From JAICXG01 sp036825615 (lineage in GTDB: Bacteria; Verrucomicrobiota; Verrucomicrobiia; Chthoniobacterales; UBA10450), in contig DAISXY010000014.1 of the NCBI GenBank assembly GCA_036825615.1, positions 1 through 64,000 of the forward strand: a stretch of DNA of 64,000 bases. Reading direction: 5' to 3'. The first letter of the stretch is position 1, and each line of letters opens with the position of its first letter. Under the pieces are notes generated by a model, which was not told the origin of the DNA, made no database searches, and saw nothing but the letters and a program-made list of their open reading frames with translations. Below are positions 18,203 through 25,894 of this stretch, piece by piece. The position numbers and the translations under genes are program-made.

Positions 18203-19063
18203 ATGGACCAGAAACACACGCTCACCGGCAACATCCACCAACTGCCGCAGTTCCCCTCCCGCATCCTGCGCAACCGGCGTGACATTCTCGTTTACCTTCC
18301 CCGCGGTTACGCCCGCGCGACCCGGGAGCACTATCCCGTCATTTATCTGCACGACGGCCAGAACCTGTTTGATGCCGCCACTGCCTTTGCGGGAGTCGAG
18401 TGGGGCGTGGACGAGACCGCGCAGCGTCTGGTCAGGCGCCGGCTGATCGAGCCGCTCATCATCGTCGCAGTCGCGAACACAGGAAAGAATCGCATCCACG
18501 AGTACGCGCCGACGCGCGGAGTGATCGAAAGCACGCCGACGCGAAAAAGGCGCAGTCGCGGAATGCTGCGGCACTACGGCCGTTTTCTCATCGAGGAATT
18601 GAAACCTTTCATCGACCGCCATTTCCGGACCCGCCGCGAAGCGGAATTCACGGGAGTTGGCGGCTCGTCGTTAGGCGGGCTTGCCACGCTCGCGCTTGGC
18701 CTCTGGTATCCGGAGGTCTTCAACCGCCTTGCCGTCATGTCGCCTTCGATCTGGTGGGACGACTGCGTGATCCTGCGGATGGTGGAAGAATTGCGGGCGA
18801 AGTTGCCGCTCAAAATCTGGCTCGACACCGGGACGAATGAGGACGGCTGGCAACGCGCGCGGGTGTTGCGCGACCGGCTGGTCGAGAAGGGCTGGCGCCT
18901 GGACGACGATCTCGAGTACATCGAAGCGGAAGGGGCTGATCACAGTGAGGCGGCCTGGGGTTTTCGCTTCGAAGCGGTCTTGCGCTATCTCTACCCGCCG
19001 CTCCCGCCCGGGATGAAGGAACGGCCGCCGAAGCCGATCCTGCTGAACGCCGGAGTTCGTTAG
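18203..19063 (+). CDS. Enterochelin-esterase-like alpha/beta hydrolase
   Basis: The protein has 286 residues with the esterase D/Fes-like layout: VYLPRGYAR, IYLHDGQNLFD at about 47-57, the nucleophile elbow GGSSLGG with Ser156, and a C-terminal His in EGADHSEAAW. It has no signal peptide, so it is probably cytoplasmic. The substrate is unknown. Two TCGTTAGGC copies lie in the gene: 18668 encodes Ser156-Leu-Gly of the active site, and 19057 supplies the stop codon (CGT TAG). Confidence 0.82.
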   Translation: MDQKHTLTGNIHQLPQFPSRILRNRRDILVYLPRGYARATREHYPVIYLHDGQNLFDAATAFAGVEWGVDETAQRLVRRRLIEPLIIVAVANTGKNRIHEYAPTRGVIESTPTRKRRSRGMLRHYGRFLIEELKPFIDRHFRTRREAEFTGVGGSSLGGLATLALGLWYPEVFNRLAVMSPSIWWDDCVILRMVEELRAKLPLKIWLDTGTNEDGWQRARVLRDRLVEKGWRLDDDLEYIEAEGADHSEAAWGFRFEAVLRYLYPPLPPGMKERPPKPILLNAGVR

Positions 19064-19070
19064 GCAGGCA

Positions 19071-19171
19071 TTTGGAGACGGCCGGCCCTCCGGCCGTCAG
19101 CGCGATTTCTCCTGCGGTCATCGGGATCTCCTCCCGGGTCTCCTGCGGCCCGGGGGCGGGCCGGCTCCAAA
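19071..19171. repeat. Palindromic repeat, TTGGAGCCGGC family
   Basis: The ends TTTGGAGACGGCCGGCCC and GGGCGGGCCGGCTCCAAA oppose each other, with an inner GGCCGGCCCTCCGGCC hairpin. Related units lie inside recQ (22866-22939) and the last kinase gene (62877-62975). It is flanked by two TCGTTAGGC copies (19057 and 19174). Confidence 0.75.
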
Positions 19172-19201
19172 CGTCGTTAGGCGGGACGACGCGGACAAGT
19201 T

Positions 19202-20179
19202 CTAGGCGCCGTTCTTGGCCCGCGCCTCGGAAAAGTTGCCGAGGTTGCGATATTTCGCGTAGCGCGCCGCGAGCAGTTTCTCCATCGGCACCTCTAGCGC
19301 CGACTTCAAATTGCGGCGCAGCGCCGCGCCGAGATTCGCCGCCGCCAAATCATGATCTCGATGCGCGCCGCCTTCCGGTTCCGGCACCACTTCGTCGATC
19401 ACGCCCAGCCGCTTCAAATCTTCCGCCGTCAACTTGAGCGCTTCGGCCGCCTCCGCTCCGTGTTTCCGATCCTTCCAGAGAATCGCGGAGCACGCTTCCG
19501 GGCTGATGACCGAGTAATAGGCATTTTCCAAAATCAAAACGCGATCGGCCACGCCAATCCCCAGCGCCCCGCCGGAACCGCCCTCGCCAATGACGCAGGC
19601 AATGATCGGCACGCGCAGCGTCATCATCTCCCGCAGGTTGACCGCGATCGCTTCGGCGATATGGCGTTCCTCCGAGCCGATGCCCGGATAAGCGCCCGGC
19701 GTATCGATGAGCGCGATCACGGGCAGGTTGAACTTTTCCCCCAGCTTCATCACACGCAGCGCCTTGCGATAACCTTCGGGGTAGGCGCAGCCGAAATTGC
19801 GCTTCACATTTTCCTTCGTGTCGCGGCCTTTTTGTTGCGCGACCACGACGCAGCGCTGTGTCCCGAGCCTCGCCAGCCCGCACGGCATCGCTTTGTCATC
19901 GCCGAAAACACGGTCGCCGTGCAGTTCGATCCAACCGGTAAAACAGCGCGAAATGTAATCGAGAGAAAAAGGCCGTTGCACGTGACGCGCGATCTGCACC
20001 CGCTGCCAGGCCGTCAAGTTCTCGTAAATCTGCCGGCGCGTCTCGCGAATTTTAAATTCCATCGATTCGACTTCCCGGTCGAAATCGAGGTCGTGCTTGT
20101 CGGAATGCGACTTCAGCTCCTGGAGGCGGCGCTGCAATTCGAGCACCGGCTTTTCAAACTCGAGCGGTTGGAAATCCAT
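19202..20179 (-). CDS. accA: Acetyl-CoA carboxylase carboxyltransferase subunit alpha
   Basis: This 325-residue AccA is full length. Family landmarks include the N-terminal LEFEKPVLELQRRLQEL, RPFSLDYI, ELHGDRVFGDD, DTPGAYPGIGSEERHIAEAI and the GEGGSGGALGIGVAD oxyanion region. With AccD it transfers the carboxyl group from carboxybiotin to acetyl-CoA to make malonyl-CoA for fatty-acid synthesis. accD is not in the window. No 9-mer copy lies in this gene. Confidence 0.97.
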   Translation of the reverse strand: MDFQPLEFEKPVLELQRRLQELKSHSDKHDLDFDREVESMEFKIRETRRQIYENLTAWQRVQIARHVQRPFSLDYISRCFTGWIELHGDRVFGDDKAMPCGLARLGTQRCVVVAQQKGRDTKENVKRNFGCAYPEGYRKALRVMKLGEKFNLPVIALIDTPGAYPGIGSEERHIAEAIAVNLREMMTLRVPIIACVIGEGGSGGALGIGVADRVLILENAYYSVISPEACSAILWKDRKHGAEAAEALKLTAEDLKRLGVIDEVVPEPEGGAHRDHDLAAANLGAALRRNLKSALEVPMEKLLAARYAKYRNLGNFSEARAKNGA

Positions 20180-20272
20180 GGGCCTGATGGTCCGTCAAAT
20201 CGAGAACCGTTACATCGTTACATCGGCTACGCTGGCATCGGCAACTCCGGATTGCGATTCACGCTCCACCGT

Positions 20273-21112
20273 TCATGGCATCACCGTGACAGGCGTGCGC
20301 GTGTTGACAAGGCTGCTGAGCTCTTCCACGTCGCTCGCCGCCATCCCGATGCCCTCCGGCGGCGGCGGCACGTCGAGGATCTGGTGCGCGTCGTCCGGCT
20401 CGGAATAAATCACATAGCCGGGCTGCGCGAGCCGGATCCAGCGGGTGCTGTTGAGAAATTCGCGGCTCCCGATCCCGATCCGTTTCCCATTTTTCCACGC
20501 CATGATCTCGGCCACGCGGGTATTGATTTTCGCCGGCTTCTTTCCCGGAAGTTTTTCATCGAGGATGCGATAACGCTTAAAGAAGTGTTCGTGGTCGAGC
20601 AGGTAGAGCCACTTCGTTTCGCATTGGATGAGGATCGAGAAATCGGGATGCGAGATGAGCAGTTTTTGTCCGATCCGAAGCATCGTCCCGCTCAAATTAT
20701 TGGTGCGCATGATCAGCTCGGGGGTGGATTTTAGTTTTTGCGCGATCCGGGCAAGGACATCGCCGCTCCGCACGATGTAGACCTCCTTTTCCGGCGAGGG
20801 ATAATCGCTCAGCAGGATCGAGGTATTGACCTCGCCGAGCAGGTCCTGCGCTTCGCCGACATGCGGGCCGCTCGGATAGCGCTGGATGAAATTGGTCAGC
20901 GCGCTGCGAGCTTCGGTCAGTTTGCCTTCCTCCTTCAATTTTTTCGCCGCCTCGAATTCCGGCCGGCCCACGTCCGGGGTCGGCAGGGCCGGAGCGCCGG
21001 CGCGTTGTTCCGCCCGCGCGATCATCTCCGGCCGGATAAAGATCTTGTAACTAAAGAGCGCCGCCCCGCCGAAAATCACGACGGCGAGGAGAAAGGCGAA
21101 GATCCATTTCAT
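20273..21112 (-). CDS. Membrane-anchored LysM protein with a degenerate YkuD (L,D-transpeptidase-like) domain
   Basis: The protein has 279 residues. An N-terminal membrane anchor (about 3-23) is followed by a TPR-like helical pair (about 50-92), a LysM domain (VYIVRSGDVLARIAQKL, about 110-155) and a C-terminal region of YkuD shape. Where active L,D-transpeptidases have a SxGCIRL motif with the catalytic cysteine, this protein reads GIGMAASDVEELSSLV, and no suitable histidine precedes it. It may bind peptidoglycan or regulate an enzyme without cross-linking activity. The YkuD relation is judged from the pattern only. Confidence 0.65.
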   Translation of the reverse strand: MKWIFAFLLAVVIFGGAALFSYKIFIRPEMIARAEQRAGAPALPTPDVGRPEFEAAKKLKEEGKLTEARSALTNFIQRYPSGPHVGEAQDLLGEVNTSILLSDYPSPEKEVYIVRSGDVLARIAQKLKSTPELIMRTNNLSGTMLRIGQKLLISHPDFSILIQCETKWLYLLDHEHFFKRYRILDEKLPGKKPAKINTRVAEIMAWKNGKRIGIGSREFLNSTRWIRLAQPGYVIYSEPDDAHQILDVPPPPEGIGMAASDVEELSSLVNTRTPVTVMP

Positions 21113-21172
21113 CCCAGCGAAAGGGCTGCGCCTAACGAGCCAGGACCCGTCGCGGTTGCCCCTCGGTCTGCT

Positions 21173-21616
21173 TCAACCTTCCGTTTTCCGCCGGGAAAAG
21201 AGCGCGTCCCAAAATCGATAGCGCGGCAGCTCCACTTCATCGCTCCAGGTGAAATGGCAATCCTGGCAGTAGTATTCCTTCGGAAAAACCTTGAGCGCGA
21301 GGAGAATCGCCGCCATCCCGGTGGTGAGAAATTTCCGCGTCAGCTGGGGATACTGGATGCGGGTGGAATTGCATTGCGGGCAGCGCAGCGCCGCGATATC
21401 CGGATCGGCTGCTTCCCATTCCACCATCAGCTCCTGGGCGCGGCCGAAATCGGCTTCGTCCACCATGACATGCGCGTTCGCCTTCGGCTTCGACATGAAG
21501 GCGTAGGTCTGGAGGTTGGCTTCGTTATGCACATCGGCCTTGAGGCCGGCTTCGCGGAATTTTTCCTTCAGGCGTTTCGCCTTTGCCGGCTCGTTGTAGG
21601 TCGCGATCGTTACCAT
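21173..21616 (-). CDS. DUF2007-like protein with zinc ribbon
   Basis: The protein has 147 residues from MVTIATYNEP; a start 12 codons upstream is possible. Residues 1-70 look like the DUF2007 signal-transducer-type domain (AKAKRLKEKFREAGLKADV...VDEADFGRAQELM). A zinc ribbon follows with CPQC near 80 and CQDC near 117. Function unknown. It lies upstream of the LysM gene on the same strand, 60 bp away. Confidence 0.6.
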   Translation of the reverse strand: MVTIATYNEPAKAKRLKEKFREAGLKADVHNEANLQTYAFMSKPKANAHVMVDEADFGRAQELMVEWEAADPDIAALRCPQCNSTRIQYPQLTRKFLTTGMAAILLALKVFPKEYYCQDCHFTWSDEVELPRYRFWDALFSRRKTEG

Positions 21617-21659
21617 AGGTTGCCCGCGTTTGGGCTGGGCGTGACTGATCAAACATCAA

Positions 21660-22103
21660 CTAGCGCACCTGCGCAAGACTGCCGGGCGGGAACCAGTGAT
21701 ACAGCACCAGGTAAACGAGCACGCCCGTGACCGAGACGTAAAGCCAGACCGGCATGGTCCATTTCCCCATCCGCCGATGTCTGTCCCAGCGCCGCTGAAA
21801 CACCGGCACGAGCGTGAGGATGACGAGCGGGAGGGTGAGGAACGCAAGCAGGATGTGGGAGATGAGCATCGGGAAATAGAACCAGGCGATGATCCCGTGA
21901 TAGCCGGAGGATTTTTCCCCCGCCTGCGCGTGGTAAATGAGGTAGCCGGCGAGAAAGAAGGAGGAGGAAACCAGCGCCGTGATCATGCAGGCGATGTGCT
22001 GGCGCCAATGCCCGCGGCGGATAAACCACCAGCCTAACGAAATGAAAACCGTGCTGATGCCGTTGAAGGTCGCGTTGATTGCCGGCAGGTCGGAGACGCT
22101 CAT
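21660..22103 (-). CDS. DUF420 membrane protein
   Basis: This 147-residue protein from MSVSDLPAINATFNG has four membrane segments and conserved histidines (HWRQHIACM, IYHAQAG, YHGIIAWFYFPMLISHI, HRRMGKWT). DUF420 proteins are linked to haem-copper oxidase assembly (CtaM-like), probably in the cytoplasmic membrane. No oxidase genes are next to it here. The 9-mer at 22032 encodes Ser-Leu-Gly of FISLGWW. Confidence 0.8.
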   Translation of the reverse strand: MSVSDLPAINATFNGISTVFISLGWWFIRRGHWRQHIACMITALVSSSFFLAGYLIYHAQAGEKSSGYHGIIAWFYFPMLISHILLAFLTLPLVILTLVPVFQRRWDRHRRMGKWTMPVWLYVSVTGVLVYLVLYHWFPPGSLAQVR

Positions 22104-22204
22104 GGAAGAGAGCGGCAAAATTAGCCCGAACGCCGAGCGCGGCATCTGAAGTTTTGGCGAAGCGGAGCATGGCCGCCAGGTGCGCGGTCGGCGCTGCATG
22201 GTTG

Positions 22205-22238
22205 TTCCTCGGGATCCCTCGACTTCGCTCGGGATGAC
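22205..22238. repeat. Half copy of the GTCATCC palindromic repeat
   Basis: The right arm only, GGGATCCCTCGACTTCGCTC followed by GGGATGAC, matches the right half of the hsdM element (581-676). The left arm is not present nearby. Confidence 0.6.
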
Positions 22239-22264
22239 GAATGGATTGCGTCGGGATGAAACGC

Positions 22265-24460
22265 CTAACGACGCTCGGCGAAAGCGCGGAAGATGCGCAA
22301 CTCTTCGTAGGAATATCTCTGCCCTAACGAATCGCGCAGACCGGCGAGATTGCGCGGCCCGACTTTGTCATAGACCGCCGCGATCTCCTTTTGTTGGGCC
22401 GGGTTAAGGAAACGCTCGAGCGGAATCGGCGCCCCCTGCTCGATCGCGAGGGCCAGATGCGTCGCGATTGTGCCTGGGACGAAGCCGCGAGCGCGCGCGA
22501 TCTGGTCGATACTTTCGCCGCTCTGGAACCGGCGCAAGGTTTCCGCTTCGCTCTCGTTCAGGCGCGGCCGCGGCCGCGAGGTGGCGGGAGGACGCGGACC
22601 GAAATCCTGCCGCGGATTTCCTGCGAGGTATTCCTCGATTGCGCCGAGGAACGGCCCGGCAAAATCCTTCAGCTTCTGCTCACCCACGCCAGGAATGCGG
22701 CGGAACTCGGAAGGCGTAATCGGATAACTGCGCGCCATCTCGCGCAAGCTGACATCGGAGAAGATGACGTAGGCCGGAACGTTGCGTTCGTCCGCCAAAT
22801 CCCGCCTAACGAGTCGCAGTCGCTCGAAGAGCGCCTCGTCGCATTCAATACTTCCGGCGCGATCATGGAGCCGGCCCGCCCTCGGGCCGCCTGCCGCTGC
22901 CGTGCCATCTCCGCCGGCGCGAGGGCGCGCCGGCTCCAATTTCGTGAGCGTAATGGACGTGCGCTGGCGCAACGCTTCCCGACCCGCGCTCGTCAGGTTC
23001 AAGGTCGCAAATTTTCCCGGCGCTGCTTCCACAAATCCGAGCCGGAGCAGCTCGCGGCCCAGCGCCTGCCAGCCGGGCCGGGAGAGTTCCGTTCCGATGC
23101 CGTAGGTCGAAAGCTGGTCGTGTCCGCGCTGGCGCACCGCTTCGGTTTTCGCACCGGTCAGGACCTCAACGATGTGATTAAGTCCAAACCCAAACCCGCT
23201 CTTCTGCTGCACGCGATGAACGCAGGAGAGAAACTTCTGCGCCGGGATCGTGCCGTCGAATGTCTCGCGCGGACTCAGGCAATTATCGCAGCCATTGCAG
23301 GATTCGTCAGGCCGATCCTCACCAAAGTAGCGCAGGAGCACGGTGCGCCGGCATTCGCGGGTCTCGGCGTAATGCACCATCTGGCGCAACTGCTCGCGCG
23401 CGATCCGCGCTTCCGCTTCGCTCTTTTCGTCGATAAAACGGGTTTGCTTCACCACGTCTCCGGCGCTGAAAAGGAGCACGCAATCGCTCGGCAACCCGTC
23501 GCGGCCGGCGCGCCCGGTCTCCTGATAGTAGCTCTCGATGTTCTTGGGCAGGTCGTAATGCACGACGAAACGCACATTCGGCTTATTAATTCCCATCCCG
23601 AACGCGATCGTGGCCGCGATCACCCGCACGTCGTCGCGCAGGAACATCTCCTGGTGCTGGCTCCGTTCTTTCGCTTCGAGCCCGGCGTGATACGGTTTTG
23701 CCGAAATGCCATCCTCGTTCAACTTGCGCGCAACCGAGTCGGCGCTCTTGCGACTCGCGCAGTAGACAATCCCGTTCTCGTTAGGCCGCTCCTCCAGGAA
23801 CTCGAACAGCTGCTCGTAGGGCGAGTCTTTCGGCACCACGCGATAGGTGAGATTCGGCCGGTCGAAGCTCGCGACGTAGGAACGCGGCTCGCGCAGATTC
23901 AACTGACCGACAATGTCATTCCGGACCCGCTCGGTCGCGGTCGCGGTCAGGGCCATGATCGGCACCGTCGGGAAAATCTTCCGCAGCTTTTTCAGCGCCC
24001 GATATTCCGGCCGGAAATCGTGGCCCCATTCGCTGATGCAATGGGCTTCGTCGATCGCGATCTGGGCGATGTTCCAGTTCAGCACCCGTTCGAGGAAACT
24101 GTCGAGCATGAGTCGCTCAGGCGCGACGTAGAGGAGGCGAAATTCGTTTCCATGCAATCCGCGCAGCCGGCTCCGCGCTTCCGCGCCGTCGAGCGCGGAA
24201 TTGAGAAAGGTCGCCGGGATTCCGCTCGCCTGCAGCGAGTCGACCTGATCTTTCATGAGCGAGATGAGAGGCGAGACGACAATCGTCAGCCCGTCGCGGA
24301 GCAGTGCCGGCAATTGAAAACAAAGCGATTTCCCGCCGCCCGTCGGCATCAGGACAAATAGATCGCGCCCGGCGAGCGCGTCGCGCATGATCTCTTCCTG
24401 AAGCGGGCGAAAGGCGGCGTAGCCGAAATGCCTTTTCAGGGCGGGAACCAGGTTCTGCAT
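22265..24460 (-). CDS. recQ: ATP-dependent DNA helicase RecQ
   Basis: The protein has 731 residues from MQNLVPALKRHFGYAAFRPLQ; 64 further upstream codons are open but unlike the family. It has Walker A PTGGGKS, DEAHCISEWGHDFRPEY, motif VI-type QETGRAGRDGLPSD, the RQC zinc site (ESCNGCDNC), a winged helix, an HRDC domain (LFERLRLVRRDLADE...IPGVGEQKL) and a C-terminal helix-turn-helix (SIDQIARARGFVPGTIATHL). It unwinds DNA in recombination and repair. Between the winged helix and HRDC, about 25 residues (from EPARPRAGG to HDRAGS) come from a palindromic repeat. The stop lies in a GCCTAACGA copy. Confidence 0.95.
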   Translation of the reverse strand: MQNLVPALKRHFGYAAFRPLQEEIMRDALAGRDLFVLMPTGGGKSLCFQLPALLRDGLTIVVSPLISLMKDQVDSLQASGIPATFLNSALDGAEARSRLRGLHGNEFRLLYVAPERLMLDSFLERVLNWNIAQIAIDEAHCISEWGHDFRPEYRALKKLRKIFPTVPIMALTATATERVRNDIVGQLNLREPRSYVASFDRPNLTYRVVPKDSPYEQLFEFLEERPNENGIVYCASRKSADSVARKLNEDGISAKPYHAGLEAKERSQHQEMFLRDDVRVIAATIAFGMGINKPNVRFVVHYDLPKNIESYYQETGRAGRDGLPSDCVLLFSAGDVVKQTRFIDEKSEAEARIAREQLRQMVHYAETRECRRTVLLRYFGEDRPDESCNGCDNCLSPRETFDGTIPAQKFLSCVHRVQQKSGFGFGLNHIVEVLTGAKTEAVRQRGHDQLSTYGIGTELSRPGWQALGRELLRLGFVEAAPGKFATLNLTSAGREALRQRTSITLTKLEPARPRAGGDGTAAAGGPRAGRLHDRAGSIECDEALFERLRLVRRDLADERNVPAYVIFSDVSLREMARSYPITPSEFRRIPGVGEQKLKDFAGPFLGAIEEYLAGNPRQDFGPRPPATSRPRPRLNESEAETLRRFQSGESIDQIARARGFVPGTIATHLALAIEQGAPIPLERFLNPAQQKEIAAVYDKVGPRNLAGLRDSLGQRYSYEELRIFRAFAERR
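22866..22939. repeat. Palindromic repeat inside recQ, TTGGAGCCGGC family
   Basis: GGAGCCGGC (22867-22875) faces GCCGGCTCC (22929-22937), and GCCCTCGGG-type arms face CGAGGGCGCG. Its right half, read on the minus strand, shares ATTGGAGCCGGCGCGCCC and the next bases with the kinase element at 62945-62970. The recQ frame stays open through it; it falls in the interdomain linker. Confidence 0.8.
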
Positions 24461-24519
24461 CTGCGAGTAATGACCTGATTGCACGGCCGAGACAAGCGCG
24501 AATCGGCTTTCGGTTTGCA

Positions 24520-24978
24520 GTGCGGCTGGAGTTGGAACTTTGTCCTGACGTGTTTCGTCTCCAGCTTTCGCTTCTGGGTTGGCTCGCTCTCGCGGCGAGT
24601 GCTGCGCCCGATCCACTGTGCGGCCTTTGGTACAATCAGGAGCACGACGCAAAGCTGGAAATCTATCAGGCGGGTGACAGCTTCGAGGCGAAGATCGTCT
24701 GGCTGAAAGAGCCGCTCGCAGACGGCAAACCGAAGGTGGACAAAAACAATCCCGATCCCGCGTTACGCGATCGTTCTACCCTTGGCCTCATCATTCTGCG
24801 CGGGCTGCACAAGAGCGATGACCCGAACCGCTACGAAGGCGGCCGGATTTACGATCCGAAGAACGGCAAGACCTACAGTTGCCGGGTCACATGCAAGGGC
24901 GACACGCTGGAGTTGCGCGGGTTTGTGCTCGGTCTGCCATTTCTCGGGCGAAGCACGACCTGGTCACGGGCCGATTAA
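24520..24978 (+). CDS. Exported DUF2147 protein
   Basis: The protein has 152 residues with a signal peptide (VFRLQLSLLGWLALAASAA). The mature part begins DPLCGLWYNQEHDAKLEIYQ and contains YEGGRIYDPKNGKTYSCR and GFVLGLPFLGRSTTW, which match DUF2147, a family of small periplasmic beta-barrel-like proteins of unknown function. It is divergent from recQ with a 59-bp spacer. Confidence 0.78.
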   Translation: MRLELELCPDVFRLQLSLLGWLALAASAAPDPLCGLWYNQEHDAKLEIYQAGDSFEAKIVWLKEPLADGKPKVDKNNPDPALRDRSTLGLIILRGLHKSDDPNRYEGGRIYDPKNGKTYSCRVTCKGDTLELRGFVLGLPFLGRSTTWSRAD

Positions 24979-25049
24979 TCCGGGCGTTTCATCTCGAAAC
25001 GATCGCGTGTCCGGCAATACCAGTGCCGACCCGCCATTCGACCGATGAC

Positions 25050-25280
25050 ATGGAGGCGCTTGCTCCGGATGCGCAGGCTCGCCGGATCAATCAGCTCATC
25101 GCGCCTGACGATCCCGATGACGAGCCGGTTGCCGCCAGCTCGAGCGTGCCCTACTCGCTGCACTCGAGGCTGGCGGGCGCTTCGGCGATGCGCGCTGGCC
25201 TAACGACGCTCGAGGGCGCCGTCGTCAGCCCGACCGCTTCGAGTTCGATTCGTTACTATGGAAATTCACCAGCCATGTAA
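25050..25280 (+). CDS. Possible small hypothetical protein
   Basis: An open frame of 76 codons, MEALAPDAQARRINQLIAPD and onward, with codon use like its neighbours and a 9-mer copy (25198, read Leu-Thr). No family is recognised and no clear ribosome-binding site is seen. It could be a remnant. It lies in a 915-bp stretch (24980-25894) without a confidently assigned gene. Confidence 0.3.
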   Translation: MEALAPDAQARRINQLIAPDDPDDEPVAASSSVPYSLHSRLAGASAMRAGLTTLEGAVVSPTASSSIRYYGNSPAM

Positions 25281-25344
25281 CCACGGAATCGTTTGCCGCC
25301 AGCGCCCGCTGTTCCAACCGCTTGCATCGACCTCGCGCCAATGC

Positions 25345-25480
25345 GCTCGTGCTCCTGCTCGTGATCGTGATCGTGATCGTAAACCTCCTCTTTCCTCGAA
25401 TCTCCACTTGCGAGCACGAGCACGATCAGGAGCACGAGCAGGAGAGGCAGCGGGATTAGGAGCAGGAGCAAGAGCAGGAG
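25345..25480. repeat. Inverted hexamer-type repeat (GCTCGT/ACGAGC units)
   Basis: The left arm (25345-25380) is a run of GCTCGT, GCTCCT and GATCGT units. The right arm (25410-25444) is its imperfect complement with GAGCAC, GATCAG and GAGCAG units, followed by more AGGAGC/AAGAGC units to 25480. A 29-base loop separates the arms. Transcribed, it would form a long imperfect hairpin. Confidence 0.8.
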
Positions 25481-25578
25481 AATTGAACCGGCCGCTTTTG
25501 AGCGGGGACCACATTCTTGCCGCTAAAAAGAGGATTGTGCTTTACAATCGCGCGGTCTCTGCCGCACCATCGCCGCCC

Positions 25579-25882
25579 ATGAAATCGTCATCTCGCCAGT
25601 TCACACACACACACACTGTTCGCAGTGTGGGTTTCGTCGGTCGCGACTGGCGTGGCGACAAGTAGCCCACCAGTCAGGTTGTATGCGAGTCAGTACGATA
25701 CCGTTTCGTGGACCCAGGAAGATGACATGTACGACGCACTTTTCGGTATTGGAGCGATCGTAACGAAGACCTTCTTCGAGGGAAGCGACAACCACGCCTA
25801 CGACAACTGGCATGTGATCGACCCAACCACGAATAATTGTGTGAGTACGGATGTCATTAGTTTCCTCCATAGCTACCCATGA
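25579..25882 (+). pseudogene. Split reading frame across a CA repeat; frame-off or phase-variable small exported protein
   Basis: ATG at 25579 opens MKSSSRQFTHTHT, then runs out of frame and stops at about 25665. The +1 frame from 25613 to 25882 reads LFAVWVSSVATGVATSS and continues to NHAYDNWHVIDP. The start is 46 bp before codon GTG 25625, so gaining one CA unit (or losing two) would join both into a protein of about 101 residues with a signal-peptide-like N-terminus. It may be an OFF state, a frameshifted remnant, or chance. Confidence 0.35.
25602..25616. repeat. (CA)7 dinucleotide repeat
   Basis: Seven CA units plus a final C directly after GTT, followed by CTGTTCGCAGTGTGG. Such tracts are prone to slipped-strand change. 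It lies between the two halves of the split frame at 25579-25882. Confidence 0.9.
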
Positions 25883-25894
25883 CCTTTGGGATAA

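Noticed and set aside
19352..20734. A 460-codon plus-strand frame opposite accA and the LysM gene
   Set aside because: It spans two real minus-strand genes and has shadow-like His/Arg composition.
22391..24361. A 656-codon open frame on the plus strand opposite recQ
   Set aside because: It is the antisense shadow of RecQ, rich in Arg/Ala with no recognisable family, while the minus strand has all RecQ motifs.
25258..25665. A 135-codon frame through the hexamer repeat, rich in Arg and Ala
   Set aside because: Its sequence is mostly the simple-repeat translation; only its last part (from ATG 25579) is kept as a possible split gene.
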